Source of the DNA: Yamagishiella unicocca
Taxonomy: Eukaryota > Chlorophyta > Chlorophyceae > Chlamydomonadales > Volvocaceae
DNA length: 64,000 nucleotides
Direction: 5' to 3'
Assembly: GCA_003116995.1 (NCBI GenBank)
Contig: BDSL01000003.1
Span: forward strand, 186,001-250,000
The notes beneath the pieces were generated by a model, which saw nothing but the letters and a program-made list of their open reading frames with translations, was not told where the DNA came from and searched no databases. Shown piece by piece: positions 20,544 to 34,000 of the stretch (position 1 is its first letter; every line of letters begins with the position of its first letter). Position numbers and translations under genes: made by a program.

Positions 20544-23500
20544 TTAAGTTGCCCCATCGTTTGCCGCCTCTCCGTGCCCCTTGATTGCGTACCTATTGAG
20601 GATATCCTTCCACGCGTGATATCCTTTGTTACTACCCACTGCATCAGCAGAATTGTTTGTGCCGTTCCCATCCCCTGCAACAACAAGGAAGACATGCGCG
20701 TTACAGCACCGGAATAGCGGTACCATGATGCCCCTGAAGCCGAAATGCTCTCGCCGGGTGCGCCAGCATGTCCAGCACGGCAGCTCCCTACCTGATCCCT
20801 GTGAATCGTCGTTGCTTAGCACCGTTATAGCGGTTATCGTTGGCGCCGGCGCTTCCTTTGCCGCTTCTCCGACCGGCGTGCCTGCTCGTTGTTGTTGTTG
20901 TTGTGGTGGTGGTGGTGGTGGCGAATCGGTACGGCTCTCTAAAGCCGCAACTGTTGAGCTAGTGAGGAGGTTCGAGCCATGGAACTGGGGACCATGTCCC
21001 GGCTTCGGTCCCATGAGTGCCGTACTGAACAAACGCATCACGTCCAGCTCAGCAGGGAGCTGACTCATCATCTCCGCAATGCGGCGTTTCTGCGGTTTGG
21101 GATAATCGGGTAGTTGTAAGGGCAGGTTCGGCAGGAGGAGAAGGGTTGTTGTGCGCGCGTTTGCATGTCACTGGGGCGGATTCCGACGACACCGCATGCG
21201 GGGGTGCTCAGGCTCGCACGGCAGGGCGCGGGGACGCTTCAGCGCCACTCCACCGCGGCCTCGCGCACCTCCTTATCCATACGGTGCATCAGCGGCAGGT
21301 AGCCCAGCAGCAGAAAGCAGAGGAAGACGCCCATGAGGAGCAAAAAAAGCACCACGTGCATCACGACCACAACTGCGAGGGGGGAGAGGAAGGGAGGCCG
21401 TACGGACAATAGGCAAGTCACACTAAACGGCCGTGAGTTTTCATGCCGCTGCGGATTCTCGCAGCCATGGGCCAACGTTTACGACAGGTGCCCGCGATGA
21501 CCAGCAGCGTCCAGGAATCGAATGCGTAGTTGGGAGCTTAACGAGCTTAAGGAATGGAAGGGGTGACGCAAGGGACCAGAGGCGGGCTGTAGGGACCGCA
21601 ACACAAGCTGACCCTCGATGCCTGATCAAGTGATCCGGGCGGCGCGCAACGTTCGGCCCGCCATCACGAATCTGTGGATGTCGTCGATCATGACCGCGGT
21701 CAGCCTCGTGGCCAGGACCCACAGCGTGGCAAAGCTCTGGGGCGTGCTGCCGCTCCAGACCATTCTCGCGGCCGCGAACCCGTCGCCGTTCGTGGACGGC
21801 ATCGCGATCACGAGCTCCTCCTTCATCACGCCCGGGGGCGGGTCCCCTTCTCACCTTGGAGAATGCCTTTGACATCTTCTAGATGCTGTGCACTGATGCG
21901 CAGGTTTGCATCGTTCAGGTCCTGCGATACACACCAACGGAAGCACACACGAGCACGTCACTAAGGATTCGAAATGAACACGCCCACCCATGCGGCATTC
22001 TATGTTTCTATCAATGAGGTAGAGCCGGGACATTGCCACTCACCTTGGTCCCCACATTATAAATGTAGTCCCAGCGATCACTGTCCAAGCCGGGCTGCGT
22101 GGTTCCAGCGGAGAATGCAGCCGCAGCCTCCTCCGCCAAGTACTTTAGCTGCGACAGCATCTGGATCATCATCCCGTCCGCGCCTGCGCGAGTCACCTGA
22201 CAAGACGAATGAAGGCAGCGCGAGATGCGTATTAGTAAGGCGGACACCGTATGCATGATGGACCGCTTCCGCGCTTGTGCTGAGTTCGGGACTCGGGACT
22301 GGTTGCACCGCCTTGGTACCTACTTCGTAAAAGCGGTAATCTGGAGGTGGGCACTCCAGGTGCTCCTGTAGCCTCAGGCACACGTTGCTCGCGTAGAAGA
22401 TGTCGAACATGGCATCAGAGCCCTTGATGAGGCCGTGGCCGACCACCGAAGGAAAGCGCTCGACGTCCTCTCCTGCGAACAAGCAAACAGCAGAACGGGG
22501 CACACAAATTGCTAATTTCTGTCTCAGCGCCTTTGTGACGCCCGTCTTCACCTACAAGGTAGCGGCGATACGAAACCATCGTGCATGTACAACATTGCGA
22601 ATACAGGCATTGCACATCAACAACGTGGGATTAGAAGCGCGGCCTAACATCCGCCTGCGTAACACACTCATATAAAGTTTATAACAAACCGTTGACAGCT
22701 ATCTGCCTCTGCCCAGCGCAACGTGTTCGCAGTGAAGCAATGTCCCTAAATCCGATTTTATATACGGTGACACCGTAACAAGGGGGGCTACGCACCCACG
22801 ACTGTCGCGGATTTGACGCCCATACGGATCGTGTAGTAGGCGTCACGGAGGGACACGGTGGCGTTCCGCACCGCCTCCACGCGACTGGGGATCGCTGCGG
22901 CGTCTTCCTCCGCCGCTAGCTCCTGCAAACACGTACGAAAAATAGGGCACGGAGAAAGACAGGGCGCGGATAAAGGTTAGGCACGAAGAAAGGTAGGGCG
23001 CCGAGCAGGTTCAGCCCGGGCTGCGCTTTGAGCGCGTTATTGTCCAACCCGAGGTCGCCCCATCGCACACAAAAGGTGGAGTCAAGTACGCAACGCCCAT
23101 GGAGCGGGCCGCACGCCGGGTAGGCACCTGTGCGTAAAATATGTTCTGGTAGGTGCGCTCCGAGCTGTAGTCGGCAACGGCCTGAAGTGCGACTTGGTCC
23201 TTCACGCCGTACAGGATGGCGTAGTCGATGCTGTAGAAGAGGATTACCTGAGGCGAGTGAGGCAACTTCCAAGTCAGTCCTACAGCCACGCACTCCAAGC
23301 TCGTTCCAAGCCCGCTCCAAGCAAGCCGAGCCTTCCGCCCAGCTTCCAGAACCTTCTGGAACCTTGTCCACGTGCACTCCAGCCAAGCAAAGCACGTCAT
23401 AACCAAAGCACGCACTCCTCTGAAGCAAATGTAACCCAAGCATATGCCTCAGTCGCGCAAGTATGCCGCTTGAACCAGGATGAACGTGGACTTGTTCAAG

Positions 23501-26500
23501 CCTTCGAGTATAGCCATTGCCTTGATGCCCGCAGACTAAAAGGTTGGATACCGTGACCCACCAGCACGGAGTACAGCAGGACGATGGATAGCATCCCCTT
23601 CGCGACCTTGCTATTCCGATTCAGCGTGCGCCGTGGTGGGGCAGTCGGGTCCCCGGAGAACATCGAAGGCTGCACTGCATTGGAGCGCCTGAGAGCGGGA
23701 ACGACACACACGGCCAAGTTGTGAACGGCCAGAGCATGTCGGCACCGGAATGCAGCCCCGCAACGTGCTAAAACTCCGAAACCCCTAATGTCTCCACTAC
23801 TCCCGTACCCGCTTTGGCGTAAACACATGTAATAAAAATCGTTCGATTACTCGCTTCGGCGCCTTAAACGATAACCGCTTTCGTAGAATTAAGCTACTTC
23901 CTCCCTTGCAGTGCAACTTGCCAATAATACGACAAGGATCTCTTAGAGCTACGTACCACAGCTTCGTTATGTTCGGCAACCAGCGCCAGAAACGACTGGC
24001 TCCGTTCTGGTTGCCCACAGCCGCGCCATCGCCGCTAGCAAACATGGAGTAGGGCCCAGCCCCAACGGTTGAGTCCTGGGACCTGTAGTGGCGGCTCGAG
24101 AACGCAGCGCTGCGAACTGCGTACTGGTGGAAAGATCCTTTCCGGACTGGCAGATCGGCATGATGGCCATGTGCCTTCCCGTCAGCAGCAGCTCCCTTCT
24201 CGTGGATGGGGCTGCGGTCTTGCGGGTGCCCGCCGGGATGGTGTACCGCTGTAGGGCTGTCTTCAAAGAGGGTTTTGCGCTTGGTCACGTTATGCGCGTG
24301 ACCGCCACCGCTGCCGCCGTTGTCATCCAGGTGGTCCTACATCAACCACGGGAGCAGGTGAGTAGGACTGACACAAGGACGCGCACTGCATCTACCACAT
24401 GCAAGCCTGCCTTAAGGTGATACATAGCTGGTTTTGCTGATCCGAGACTAAGAAAGGATTTTAGCTGCGGCGAACGTATGAAAAATACTGCACGTTTGCA
24501 GCCAGCGGGCTGAAGCTATTATCATACCTTGTTTTGGCTGCCGGCGTCATCCTCATCGTCGCCATCGTCCGATTCGTCATCGTCGAGCATGTGCGTGGTC
24601 TGAGCTGCCAGAGCTCGGGTAAGGCCTGCAAGAGATGGAACAGCAAGGAATGATGCAAGGTGGCTTTCTATACTTGGAAGTCGCATTTCTTACGTGAAAC
24701 ACGTGAAGGTCTGACATCACAACATTTGTTTTCTATCTCTTCCGCGGACGAAAGTCGCACTCGTCCGCTCTTTGCGCCACATAAGCCGAGCGTAGCATAC
24801 TATCGGACTTACCTATCGGAATAGAGAGGAATGTCTCGTACAGCTGGTACCGCTGGTCGAATGCACACTTGAGCATGTACATCAGGCCACTGCAGCGGTT
24901 GGAAATGCGTTGGACGAGGGATTATGTAAGGAAAGCTTACCGCCTAGACGTGCAGCCCGTCGATCTGCTGCAAAAACGAGGGACCACTAATCCGGCCTTC
25001 CAATGAGTGCAACGAATGCACCGACGGGCAAGGAAGTACACGCATAGCCATCGCCGTGTGTTGCTCCACGTGCAAGCGAGCTTCTCAAAACGAGGGGGCG
25101 GGAGCGCGCGGCACCCACAGGCATTTGTCGCCGTAAACGAGCACAACGACCTACATTCCCGAGAAGAGTGTGACCAGGCAGCCCTCGACAAGCAAGAAGG
25201 TAAGCTGCAGGTTGTTGACAGTGTTGGTCCACGTTACTGCAACGTCAAGAAGCGCATCCAGTATCTGCAGCAGGCGTAAGTGTTCAAGGATAAGGTGCAT
25301 GGAGTGCCGCGCTGAGCAGGCAAGGAGGGTTCAGACTGAATGTTTTTACAAGGCGTGTCTGGTGATGCTTTCAACTCACTGGTCGGAAACCGGGGCTCAG
25401 AGCTTGAGCGCTCCTCAGCAGAAACTCCGCCGGCAGTGTGGATGAGATGTTGAGGCCTTCCTGATGCCAGGCGACATGGTTTTGGAAAACCGTCTTCGCG
25501 GAGACGAACACTCGCGTCATCAGGTCCTGTCGTACGAAGAACAGGGACAAGTTGGGGCCGAGTCGTCTTGAAGACGGCGACGCTGGTTTCACGGTCAACG
25601 TGCCAACAGCAGACAAGTTGTCTGTCAACTGACACAAAACAGAATTCGGCTTGTACATGACGAAGGCAACAGACAAACAGAGGAACCGTATGTGCATTCA
25701 ACACGCATCCGTAAGGGATAAGCTGCCCTGTAGCCTCCTTGGCAGAGGAATGGGCGCCAATAGGAAGTACGCATACCAAAACAGAAAACCTGACAGCTAA
25801 CGCACCATATAGGATTATAGACCGCAGGCTTGTTATGCTCAATTGTGTGCATGTTCGTCGAAGCTACCATCGATTACCAGCAACAGGGCGGGGACGGCGC
25901 AGATGCCAACACTCACCCAGAGCGAGACATCCTCGTAATACGACAGCTGCGTCGAGGCGTTATAACCGGACCACACCTAATGGAGCAAGCATGGATGCGG
26001 AAAAAGGCTTTTTACATCGGTAATTAAAGACGCCAGTTGTTGGGGCAGAGCAGGATCGGGTTAGATCTGGCAGCACCAGTAGGTGACTCAAAAGAGCGAG
26101 CAGATGCGTGTAGTTTTGCAGTGTGCGATCCGAAGCAGTTTACTTGTAGCTCCGTATCACCATCACCGCGTACACACAAGTTAAAGCAATACGTGGCCGT
26201 TGAATGCCTTGCTGCAAGACGAATGGCACCGTCAAAAAAAGGTAGGTTAACTACAGCGGCTACACAGCAAAAACGCTTAGGTGATCTGCAGCTAGTTAGC
26301 GCTCATGGACCTGCCTGGATTTGCAAAATGTTTTTGCACAGCACCTGGCGCAACCTACCTGCACCTTGTCCGTATAGAACATTGTTTCAATTTTCTCTCC
26401 GTTCCTCTGCAGCAATCCTTTGGTTATGTCCTGCGTAATCCAGACAACAACCAACGAAAGCTCTGTTTAGCTACGACCGTAAGCAAGTAGGATAGGTTGC

Positions 26501-28032
26501 TCGCCCTAGCAAGGGTAACTGCATGACGGCCCAATGACTTGCAAGGATCAGCAGGGCGAAGGCGACCCCACGGATGACTCACCCGGTACAAGTTGGAGTA
26601 CGACAGAAGGTCGTTTGCGAAGGCCTGAGGGGCACAGGGCATAAGCAGACACACAGAGAGGCACGTATCCCCCGGATTGTGGCGGCGTGTAAGTGTCGAT
26701 CGTATTCACGTGCGTCGGGCAATCAATGAGCATAACACAGCTTTTCAAGCGAGCTGCGTGCCCAAGCTGATTGTGTGTATATGTCAATCCGACAGCGACG
26801 ATGCAAGAAGTCATCATCGACCTGCAGCACTTCTCACAGCAGCAGCCTGAGCGCACTATCCGCCGGCTGCCTAGATCACAGCCAATTGGGAAACCCCCTC
26901 GCTCATACCGTTTGGAAAGGAATCCGTCGCCTAGGTCAAATCGACTCCTCGCGTACAAAAACAAATGCACGTTCATTAATTGCTCCCGGTCCTCATTTCT
27001 CCAATCGGCCCCCTGTATCATAGTATACGGATCCCCTAACAGGCCCACCCACCTCCACTTCGGCGGGGCCGTAGGTGTTGTTCGAGCCCTTCCCCTTGTA
27101 CACCTGGTCCAGGGCGCGTACGGACACGAGCGCCTGCGTATGTTGTATATACGGGATCACAGTGTGGAGTAAAGTATCAGCCAAAGAGCCGAGTGAAGCA
27201 GAATATCAGCCAAGAACAGACAGGGAGTGAATCAGGGTGCTTGTCAGCCAAGTACAGAGAAGCCGCCATGGGTTCCTCAATTGGAACATGTATTAAGGAA
27301 GGAAAACACCAAACACAACCCAAGTCCGTATGCCAGCGCAGGTGTCAATTGATATCCCAAGAAACGGGGCTGTACGCAAGCTTACCCGTTGCAAGTAGCG
27401 TTGCCCTCCTCCAGCAGCAGCCAGCTGGTCCATGGCTTGCGATTGTTTCTGTGATAGTATGGCGAACGTTATGCAGTAAATCGGATGTCCTATGACGATC
27501 AGCAGCCCCAGTACATTTTCCAAGGCTCATTTTCCAGGATCCTGAGCTAAATGCCTGCACTTTAAACCCTAGAACGCTACAACGCAAAAGCAAGGAGAGC
27601 TTGAACGCACGACGGTATTATTACTGATTATTACCTGAATTCCAGTGATGATCAAAGCAAAACTGAGCACATGAATGGCGACTGCAGCCATCACAGCCAG
27701 GCCAGTGTTGAACTTCAATCGCATCATGGCCTGCGAGACATGGCCAGGGACATGTTATGGTTATAAGACAAGAGCCGCTTACATTTAAAACGCAAAAAAT
27801 GTTAATGTAGTTGCGCGCAGTTCTGCGTCTTTGTGTCAACATCTGAGGTGGCGGTGCATGTGTTGGGGTTGTACGGCGTTGTTTTGCCTTTTAGGGCTCG
27901 GCTGCATAATCACAAGCGTTAACGTAACTGCATGCTAGCACCGACCTACCTTCTTAGCTTGGGGTGAGTTCATGAGCTTGACCAGCTTTCGGTAGCGCTT
28001 ACCTCGCTTGTAGTCAGCTGGATTGGCGTTGT
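20544..28032 (-). other. Gene A segment: C-terminal membrane region and tail
   Basis: Exons 27950-28032, 27635-27730, 27386-27448, 27053-27133, 26583-26624, 26359-26430, 25917-25976, 25380-25526, 25155-25264, 24813-24889, 24528-24625, 23957-24336, 23562-23688, 23128-23247, 22796-22922, 22324-22472, 22044-22196, 21855-21921, 21269-21372, 20792-21089 and 20544-20674. Hydrophobic segments: AVMAAVAIHVLSFALIITG (27635-27730), LQLTFLLVEGCLVTLF (25155-25264), MLSIVLLYSVL joined to VILFYSIDYAILYGV (23562-23688/23128-23247) and VVLFLLLMGVFLCFLLLG (21269-21372). A soluble domain with GKGSNNTYGP and NISSTLPAEFLL lies between the first two, probably extracytosolic. The penultimate exon ends in Pro6/Gln5 runs; the last contains YHAWKDILNR. 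Confidence 0.8.
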
Positions 28033-31000
28033 CTGCGTACACATCCGAGGGGCCGCAAGAGCGGGAGCCGTCACATACGGGGGTCGCCGTCAAGCAAGCA
28101 AACTGGATGTGTGCGTATGCTCTCGCCACCAGCAGCCAGGATTTCCGGCAGCACTCAAAAGCTCAGTCACTTAGGTTTGCTGGGCAGCAGCTAAGTGGCT
28201 GTAGCGCTTGCTTGCAGCGCCCTGTTGAATAGGTATATTTACCTGAATCATCACTTCCACCAGACATGCCAGAGATGTCGCTTTCGCCATCGCTGTGGTC
28301 ATCCATGTCCAATTGTCCGTTGTCGACGCTTGTTATGTCTCCACCGCTTCCTTTAAATCCATCCCCGCCAGGCATCGCGCCAACGTTGTTGTCTGCGGCC
28401 ATGTGATGTCGGTGGCCGCCTGCCGCTCCTCCCGACAGGTCCCTACCGTGCTGCGGGCGCTGGTCATTGGCGTCCTGGGCGTCGCCGTTGAGCGAGCCCT
28501 TTGGCGATGCCCAGTGCGAAGAGGTGGCCCGGCTCATGCCGCCGAACGAACCACCTCCGTCATCGTCTTCGTCGTCAAAATCGCCGTCAGCACGGCTCAT
28601 GTCAACGCTGGGGGCTCTGTTCTTATAGAACTTCCCACCCGTGGCGACCCATTTGTTCACGCCGTTACTGCCGGGGTCCAGACCCTGTCGTGAAGGCGGT
28701 AACCGTACGCGCAATCAGGAAAACTGCGGTGAGACTTGAGGGAAACCAGCTGGAGTCGCCTAGCACTAAGCAAGGAAAAAGGCTTACGTTCTGTGTGCAA
28801 AAACGAATAACCGCCGAGGTTCTGTGTGCAAAAACGAATAACCGCCGAGGACGTACGGCAGCGCGACGACTTTTTTATAATGGTCGAGTATCGTGATTTC
28901 GCACTATGGGCAAGAATGCGTATCCTAGTGCCCTTCGCTATCGCCCCCGCGGCCGAGCACGCGCACCTCCAGATCCTCGCTCCCGGCCTCGCCGCCCGCC
29001 AAACTCATCGTCTCAAGCTTCAGTTCGGCGCGGGTTCCGAGCGCGACGTCATCCTTCCCTACGCACGTACAGCCATTGCAAGGTGAGCCAAAAACACCAA
29101 ACGTAAGCCAAGACAGACATCAGCGAAATGCGTCCGCAGCGTCCGCGACGCGAAACAACATTCGCGTTATTTTGCGAGCGAAGAGCGCAAAGCGCGAGAT
29201 TATGGAGCCGCGAACCCCACTAACCTTTTGCTGGCGGCGCAGCCTCCGGTGGTGGAAGCGTAAGCTGCTGCGCGTCGGATGGAGATCCTTCCGCAGGCCG
29301 GTCTGGCGCCCCGCTGTCCTTGCTACCATCCTTCCTGAGGGTAGCAGCCAACGGTCTGGTCGCGTAGACCCTACTGGGACCGGTAACGGGGGGCGACTCC
29401 GGCTTCAATGGTGACGATGTTCCCGTTGGAACATTATTGTCCGTGCCGGCAGCGGCATCCGCGGCACCAGAGCTGCTCTTTCCGACGCGATTTGACAGGG
29501 ATCGCGCGTTGATGACGCACATCACTCCCGCAGCGAGGGCGCTTGCGCCTGGAAGTGGAGGGCCCACCTCATCTGCCGCTGCTGCCCCCGCGTCTCCACC
29601 CGCAGCGATCCGCGGCATGGAAACCGGCGTCAGGCTGGGGGCCACGGCAGAAGAGGGCAAGGCGATCCGCGAGGGGCCTGATGCAAGGCCATTCGCGTCA
29701 CCTAACAAGTTGGTCCTGCTGCCACCGGACTTAAGCATGGCTGCAGCTGTCGGGGGATCTGTGTCGCGTGTAACGAAGGAAGCTCCACGGAGCTTTAGCT
29801 GCATGCCACCCTGTTGTGTAGGTGTTGCGGTGTCTGCCACCCTACCGCCCAGGTCCAAAGATACATGGACCTTGTGCGATGTTGCGCCCAGGACCGGCGG
29901 GGCGCCTCCTGTGGCGCCAGTGAAGGTCCCTGGTTTGGACCGAGGCGGCAACACGTGGTTCTGAGGGGACAGGCGCACGACTGCAATGACGGGGTTCCCT
30001 GGGCCTGGCTTGCCCACGACCTGCACCGCAAGGCTGAGTCGCTGGTTGTCGCGATGGAAGCCTTCCAGGTAGTGCACGGGGCCCACCTGCATTGTGGAGA
30101 GGCAGACGAACATGACACAGTCGCTATAAGTATGGTTGTGCCTTTAAGTATGACTTGAAGTATGATTGTATGACTTGAAGTATGATTGTGAGGGTCGTAT
30201 TACAGGTACATAGACGAGGCAGACCAGGGTACGCACAGCAGCACATCAGGTTGCTGACAGGACGACCGAGGCCCTGGCATTCGGCTATCGAATGCAACAA
30301 GTCCTACCACAAACCTTTTCTTGCCAAGGATGCTGACTGTCCATCCCCGCCAACCCTCATCATGTGCCCACCGAACCCCTGTATGCCGAACACACACCTT
30401 CACGGCGGTCTTCCCCTTGCGGCTACTGGCTTTCAGAGAGCTCTTCTTTGCAATGCCGCTCTCTGTCAGCAAGCCCGCGGCGCTTTGGCCTGGACCCAGG
30501 CGGAGCAACGTGCCCAGCTGCGCCCCGACAATGTCTTCCTTGGATAACCCGAACAGCAGCCCTGGCGGCCGCACGTCCTCCTCTAGGACTCCAGCCACAC
30601 GGCCCGAAGCGTTCACTTCGATAACACCTGGTCAGCCACGAACGTTGTACAGAGAGAGTTTGAATATGGCGTCAATATACTTTTAGGATGGCATGTTCGC
30701 ATGGGGACGAGAGATGAGTCAGGCTAATTCCTCGATCGCACGTCGCTGATGCGGCAACAACTATGTACATACACAACCTGTCATACGCGAGGTTGATTAA
30801 CAAAACAGAAACTTACATCCCTTGCCGGCGTCCTTCCTACCGCATGTAGTTTGCAATGTGTGCACGTACCGGTCACAGCTTCGGCGGCCCACAGCTCTGC
30901 ATGGACTTGTAGCTTTCCTGGGGCGGCGTGCACCGCACTGGGTGGAGGTAAGGCAACTTCCAGCTGCAGCAAAGGAAAAACCGGCGGGCATCGATGGTTG

Positions 31001-34000
31001 GGTTTTCGAAGGAACAGAAAGAGGAAAGCCGATTTGGAGTGAAGTGATTATTGCTTGACGATCCTGGGAACGTGCGGCAGTTGAAACCGTATGTGACTTG
31101 CCTGTTTCAAGACTGGAATGAATGTTAGTTGTTGAGCAAAGGACCCGTAAAAAAAGGGGTCCAACAAGTGGTTCAATTAGGTCACAGTGTACCACGCCTA
31201 CACTGTACGCGTGGTGATGAAAGGGAAGAATGGCTTTAGGCATGTTCGTACCTTCAGGATAGCATGTTTGGTCCTCTTCGCAAGCACCGCAGCTGTCCTG
31301 GCGGGATTCGCCAAGGCAGCCGCCTCAGCAGCAGTTGCTGGTGAGACGATGTTGACACGCCAAGAGATGCCAGGGGTCTGCAGAGAGCTGCAAGGGGAAA
31401 GGCATGGGAATTAGTACGTAGCACAACGGGTTAATGACTACGGAATGTAGTGACAGACAATTGATGCACATGACTGCACTCGAAATGCACGAAGGAACAT
31501 GGCATCGCCTCAAACAACACACGCTTTGCTCTATGTAAACGCCGCCGTCTCTGGCAAACGTCCACACAGTCGTACCTGCAAATCCTGCAAGAAACCTTAT
31601 CGACACCCTAAATCCCACGCTTCAAAGCCTGCAGCCCACCTATACGACCACCACTGCGTGCTGCCAAAACATGCGTGTTCGCGTCTTGAAAATTAGTAAT
31701 TGTAGTACTCCCCCGTAAGTGTAGTACTCCCCGTCCAAATGGCGTAGTGGACAGGGTTGTGGATGTCTTCGAGTCATGCACGGACGAGTTATTCGAGGCT
31801 GGTCAACGGGCCATGTTTGCGCTCATACGTAAACTACGGCGAAGAGGGCTAATGATTCCCAGGATTGCCCTGAGATGCTTTACTACGCAGGTTCGGTCCA
31901 TCCTTTCGTATGGCGCTCAGGTTTGGGGGCCGTTGTTTATTCTCCAGCTAGTTGAAGGTAGGCCCGATACCAATGGGCGATCATGCTACTTTGAGAAATC
32001 GATGGGTAATCGCATGGTTGCTTTGCAGAAAAGGTTTCTACGTATTTTGGCAGGAGTGGGTCTGGCACCTGACCGGTTACTGTTTAGGGAATTTGGGCAG
32101 CAGCCCATGCACACCCATTGGGCAACACTCATATATCGTTTCTGGAATAAATTGGTGAAAGCGGAAGGTAGCATACACCACAATGTGCTGCGTGAGGAGA
32201 TTCGTATAGCTCTCAGATCAAATCTAAGTTATGAAGGATGGGGCTCACACGTTCTTAAAGGGCTGACGAGTTTGGGGTACGATTTTGGGATCCCGCCTGA
32301 GCTAGGGTTAGAAGAGCAGGTCGATATTATCAGTAAGAGGGAGTTAAATATTGGTAGTATTATGCACACGCTAGAGCAACGGTTTGATGACGACTGGGCT
32401 AATTTTCGTTTGCGCACACCACCTAGGGAGTTTGTGTCGGATGGAAGCAAACCAGGTGTGAAGATGTGTCGGTACACACACTGGATGGGCACACCTACGG
32501 ACATTCCCGCTAAGGTGTACGCCAGTTTACTGCGCTTTAGGTTATGTATTTGGGGTCTAGAGGTCAGCCGCCCACATGGGCGAGCTCGTGAAGACCGCTG
32601 GTGCCTGGCATGTGGCGACCGGCAAGCAATAGAAGATGAAAGGCACGTACTGCTGGAATGCCCTGCTTACAGTGGTCTCCGCGATGAACTATGGGGAATG
32701 GGCATAACGCCCAATGCCACGATGCTGCAGGTCATGAGTGTCGAGGACCAACGGGGTCTAGCGAGCGTGTTGCACCGTATTAGGAATCATCGTACAGCAA
32801 TTACGGGTATCAGGACATAATTGCTACGTTATTTGAGCATGGCTACGTAAACGTTTTCAATTCTTCTTTATGAAGTACTTTGAATAGCGGTCCATGAGCC
32901 TCCTGGCTCGTCTGGGCCTTACGAGCTCTAAGAGCTTGTAATCAATCAATCAATCGGATGTCTATCGAAGGGGTTTGAGCAGAGATAACCCTCACGCACC
33001 TGGTGATCATTGCGTCGAAGGTGGTGTAGTCCACGGGCTCGTTGACGAGTTGGTCTCGAGCGCCGCTGCTGCGGGCCTTGTCTTCACTCTCTCCACTGTT
33101 GCCGAATCCCGCCACGAAAGCCTCCGCCTCGTCTAGCAGGTCGATCGCCATTGGCTGCCTGTTGCTGCTGCCTCGGCGCACTACCATAGACAGGAAGTCC
33201 CAGATCCGGCAACCCACCAGCTGCTTGCGAGCAAGGGAGCAAGCAGGCAGCAAAGACACAGCCATGCCGGCAGGGCTCCATCAAGGGCTGGCCACCATGT
33301 TGAGCCACATATCACCCGCCGCCCGTCACCATTGACTTTCTAAACAGGTTTGTGTTCGCACCAGTACTGATAAATAAGGTTTCACAACTAACAGTACAGC
33401 AAAATCAGTCACGTGCTAGGTTGGTCCCCTAATTGTTTTACTGCTGTCAATTCTGACTCCATCACACACCTGTTCGACCGGGAAGCCAAAAAGAGAAGAC
33501 GAGTCCTCCGCGGTTTCTGGCACGCCCCCATGCTGCAGGTCTTGCACCAAGCCGTCCAGCGAGACTTGCATACGCACACGGCGTTCCGCGATGGCGGTCT
33601 CCAGAGAGGATCTGCACACGTGGCGGGAGAGTCCATACACAGCCGTGTTGTCGCCGTGACGACCGAAAGAAATTAGGGAGGAGGGCATTGTAAACGCAAT
33701 GATCACCTGCGTTTGCACTGTCGTTATTTGCCCATAAACTGGCCCACCGCCGATAACATCAACTGCCACATCCTTTCGTTGCACCTCATCATACATACGC
33801 ACCTTGCCATTCGCACAACGTGCATTATTTCGCCCTCCTCCTCCCGAGACGAAACGGCCACGTGCACGTAAACGGGCTTGCCGTGCATGCCGACCAGATG
33901 CATCGTCGGTCCGGCGGAGCTGCTGCAGTCGTCCATCACGGCGCGGCAGCCCCAGGCACCAGAGAGCATGGACGAGCCGCCCGTCACATACTGCAAGTAA

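Larger units (their letters stand above)
28243..33990 (-). other. Gene A segment: central region with a fourth PAS-like unit and low-complexity insert
   Basis: Exons 33803-33990, 33470-33611, 33000-33220, 31252-31387, 30870-30963, 30398-30627, 29225-30086, 28967-29058 and 28243-28684. Motifs: YVTGGSSMLSGAWGCRA, GKPVYVHVAVSSREEE, LVGCRIWDFLSM, LQTPGISWRVNIV, then a PAS-like piece with GRVAGVLEEDV and LFGLSKEDIVGAQLG. Exon 29225-30086 opens VGPVHYLEGFHRDNQRLSL and continues as a long Ser/Ala/Gly/Pro-rich insert. The small exon 28967-29058 was found by requiring phase 1 in and phase 0 out; gene B has a counterpart at 57097-57176. Exon 28243-28684 has an acidic run followed by GGGSFGG and many Asp/Gly residues. 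Confidence 0.75.

Noticed and set aside
28826..29086. 86-codon plus-strand open frame
   Set aside because: It is the antisense of the small gene A exon 28967-29058 plus intron; the minus-strand exon explains the openness.
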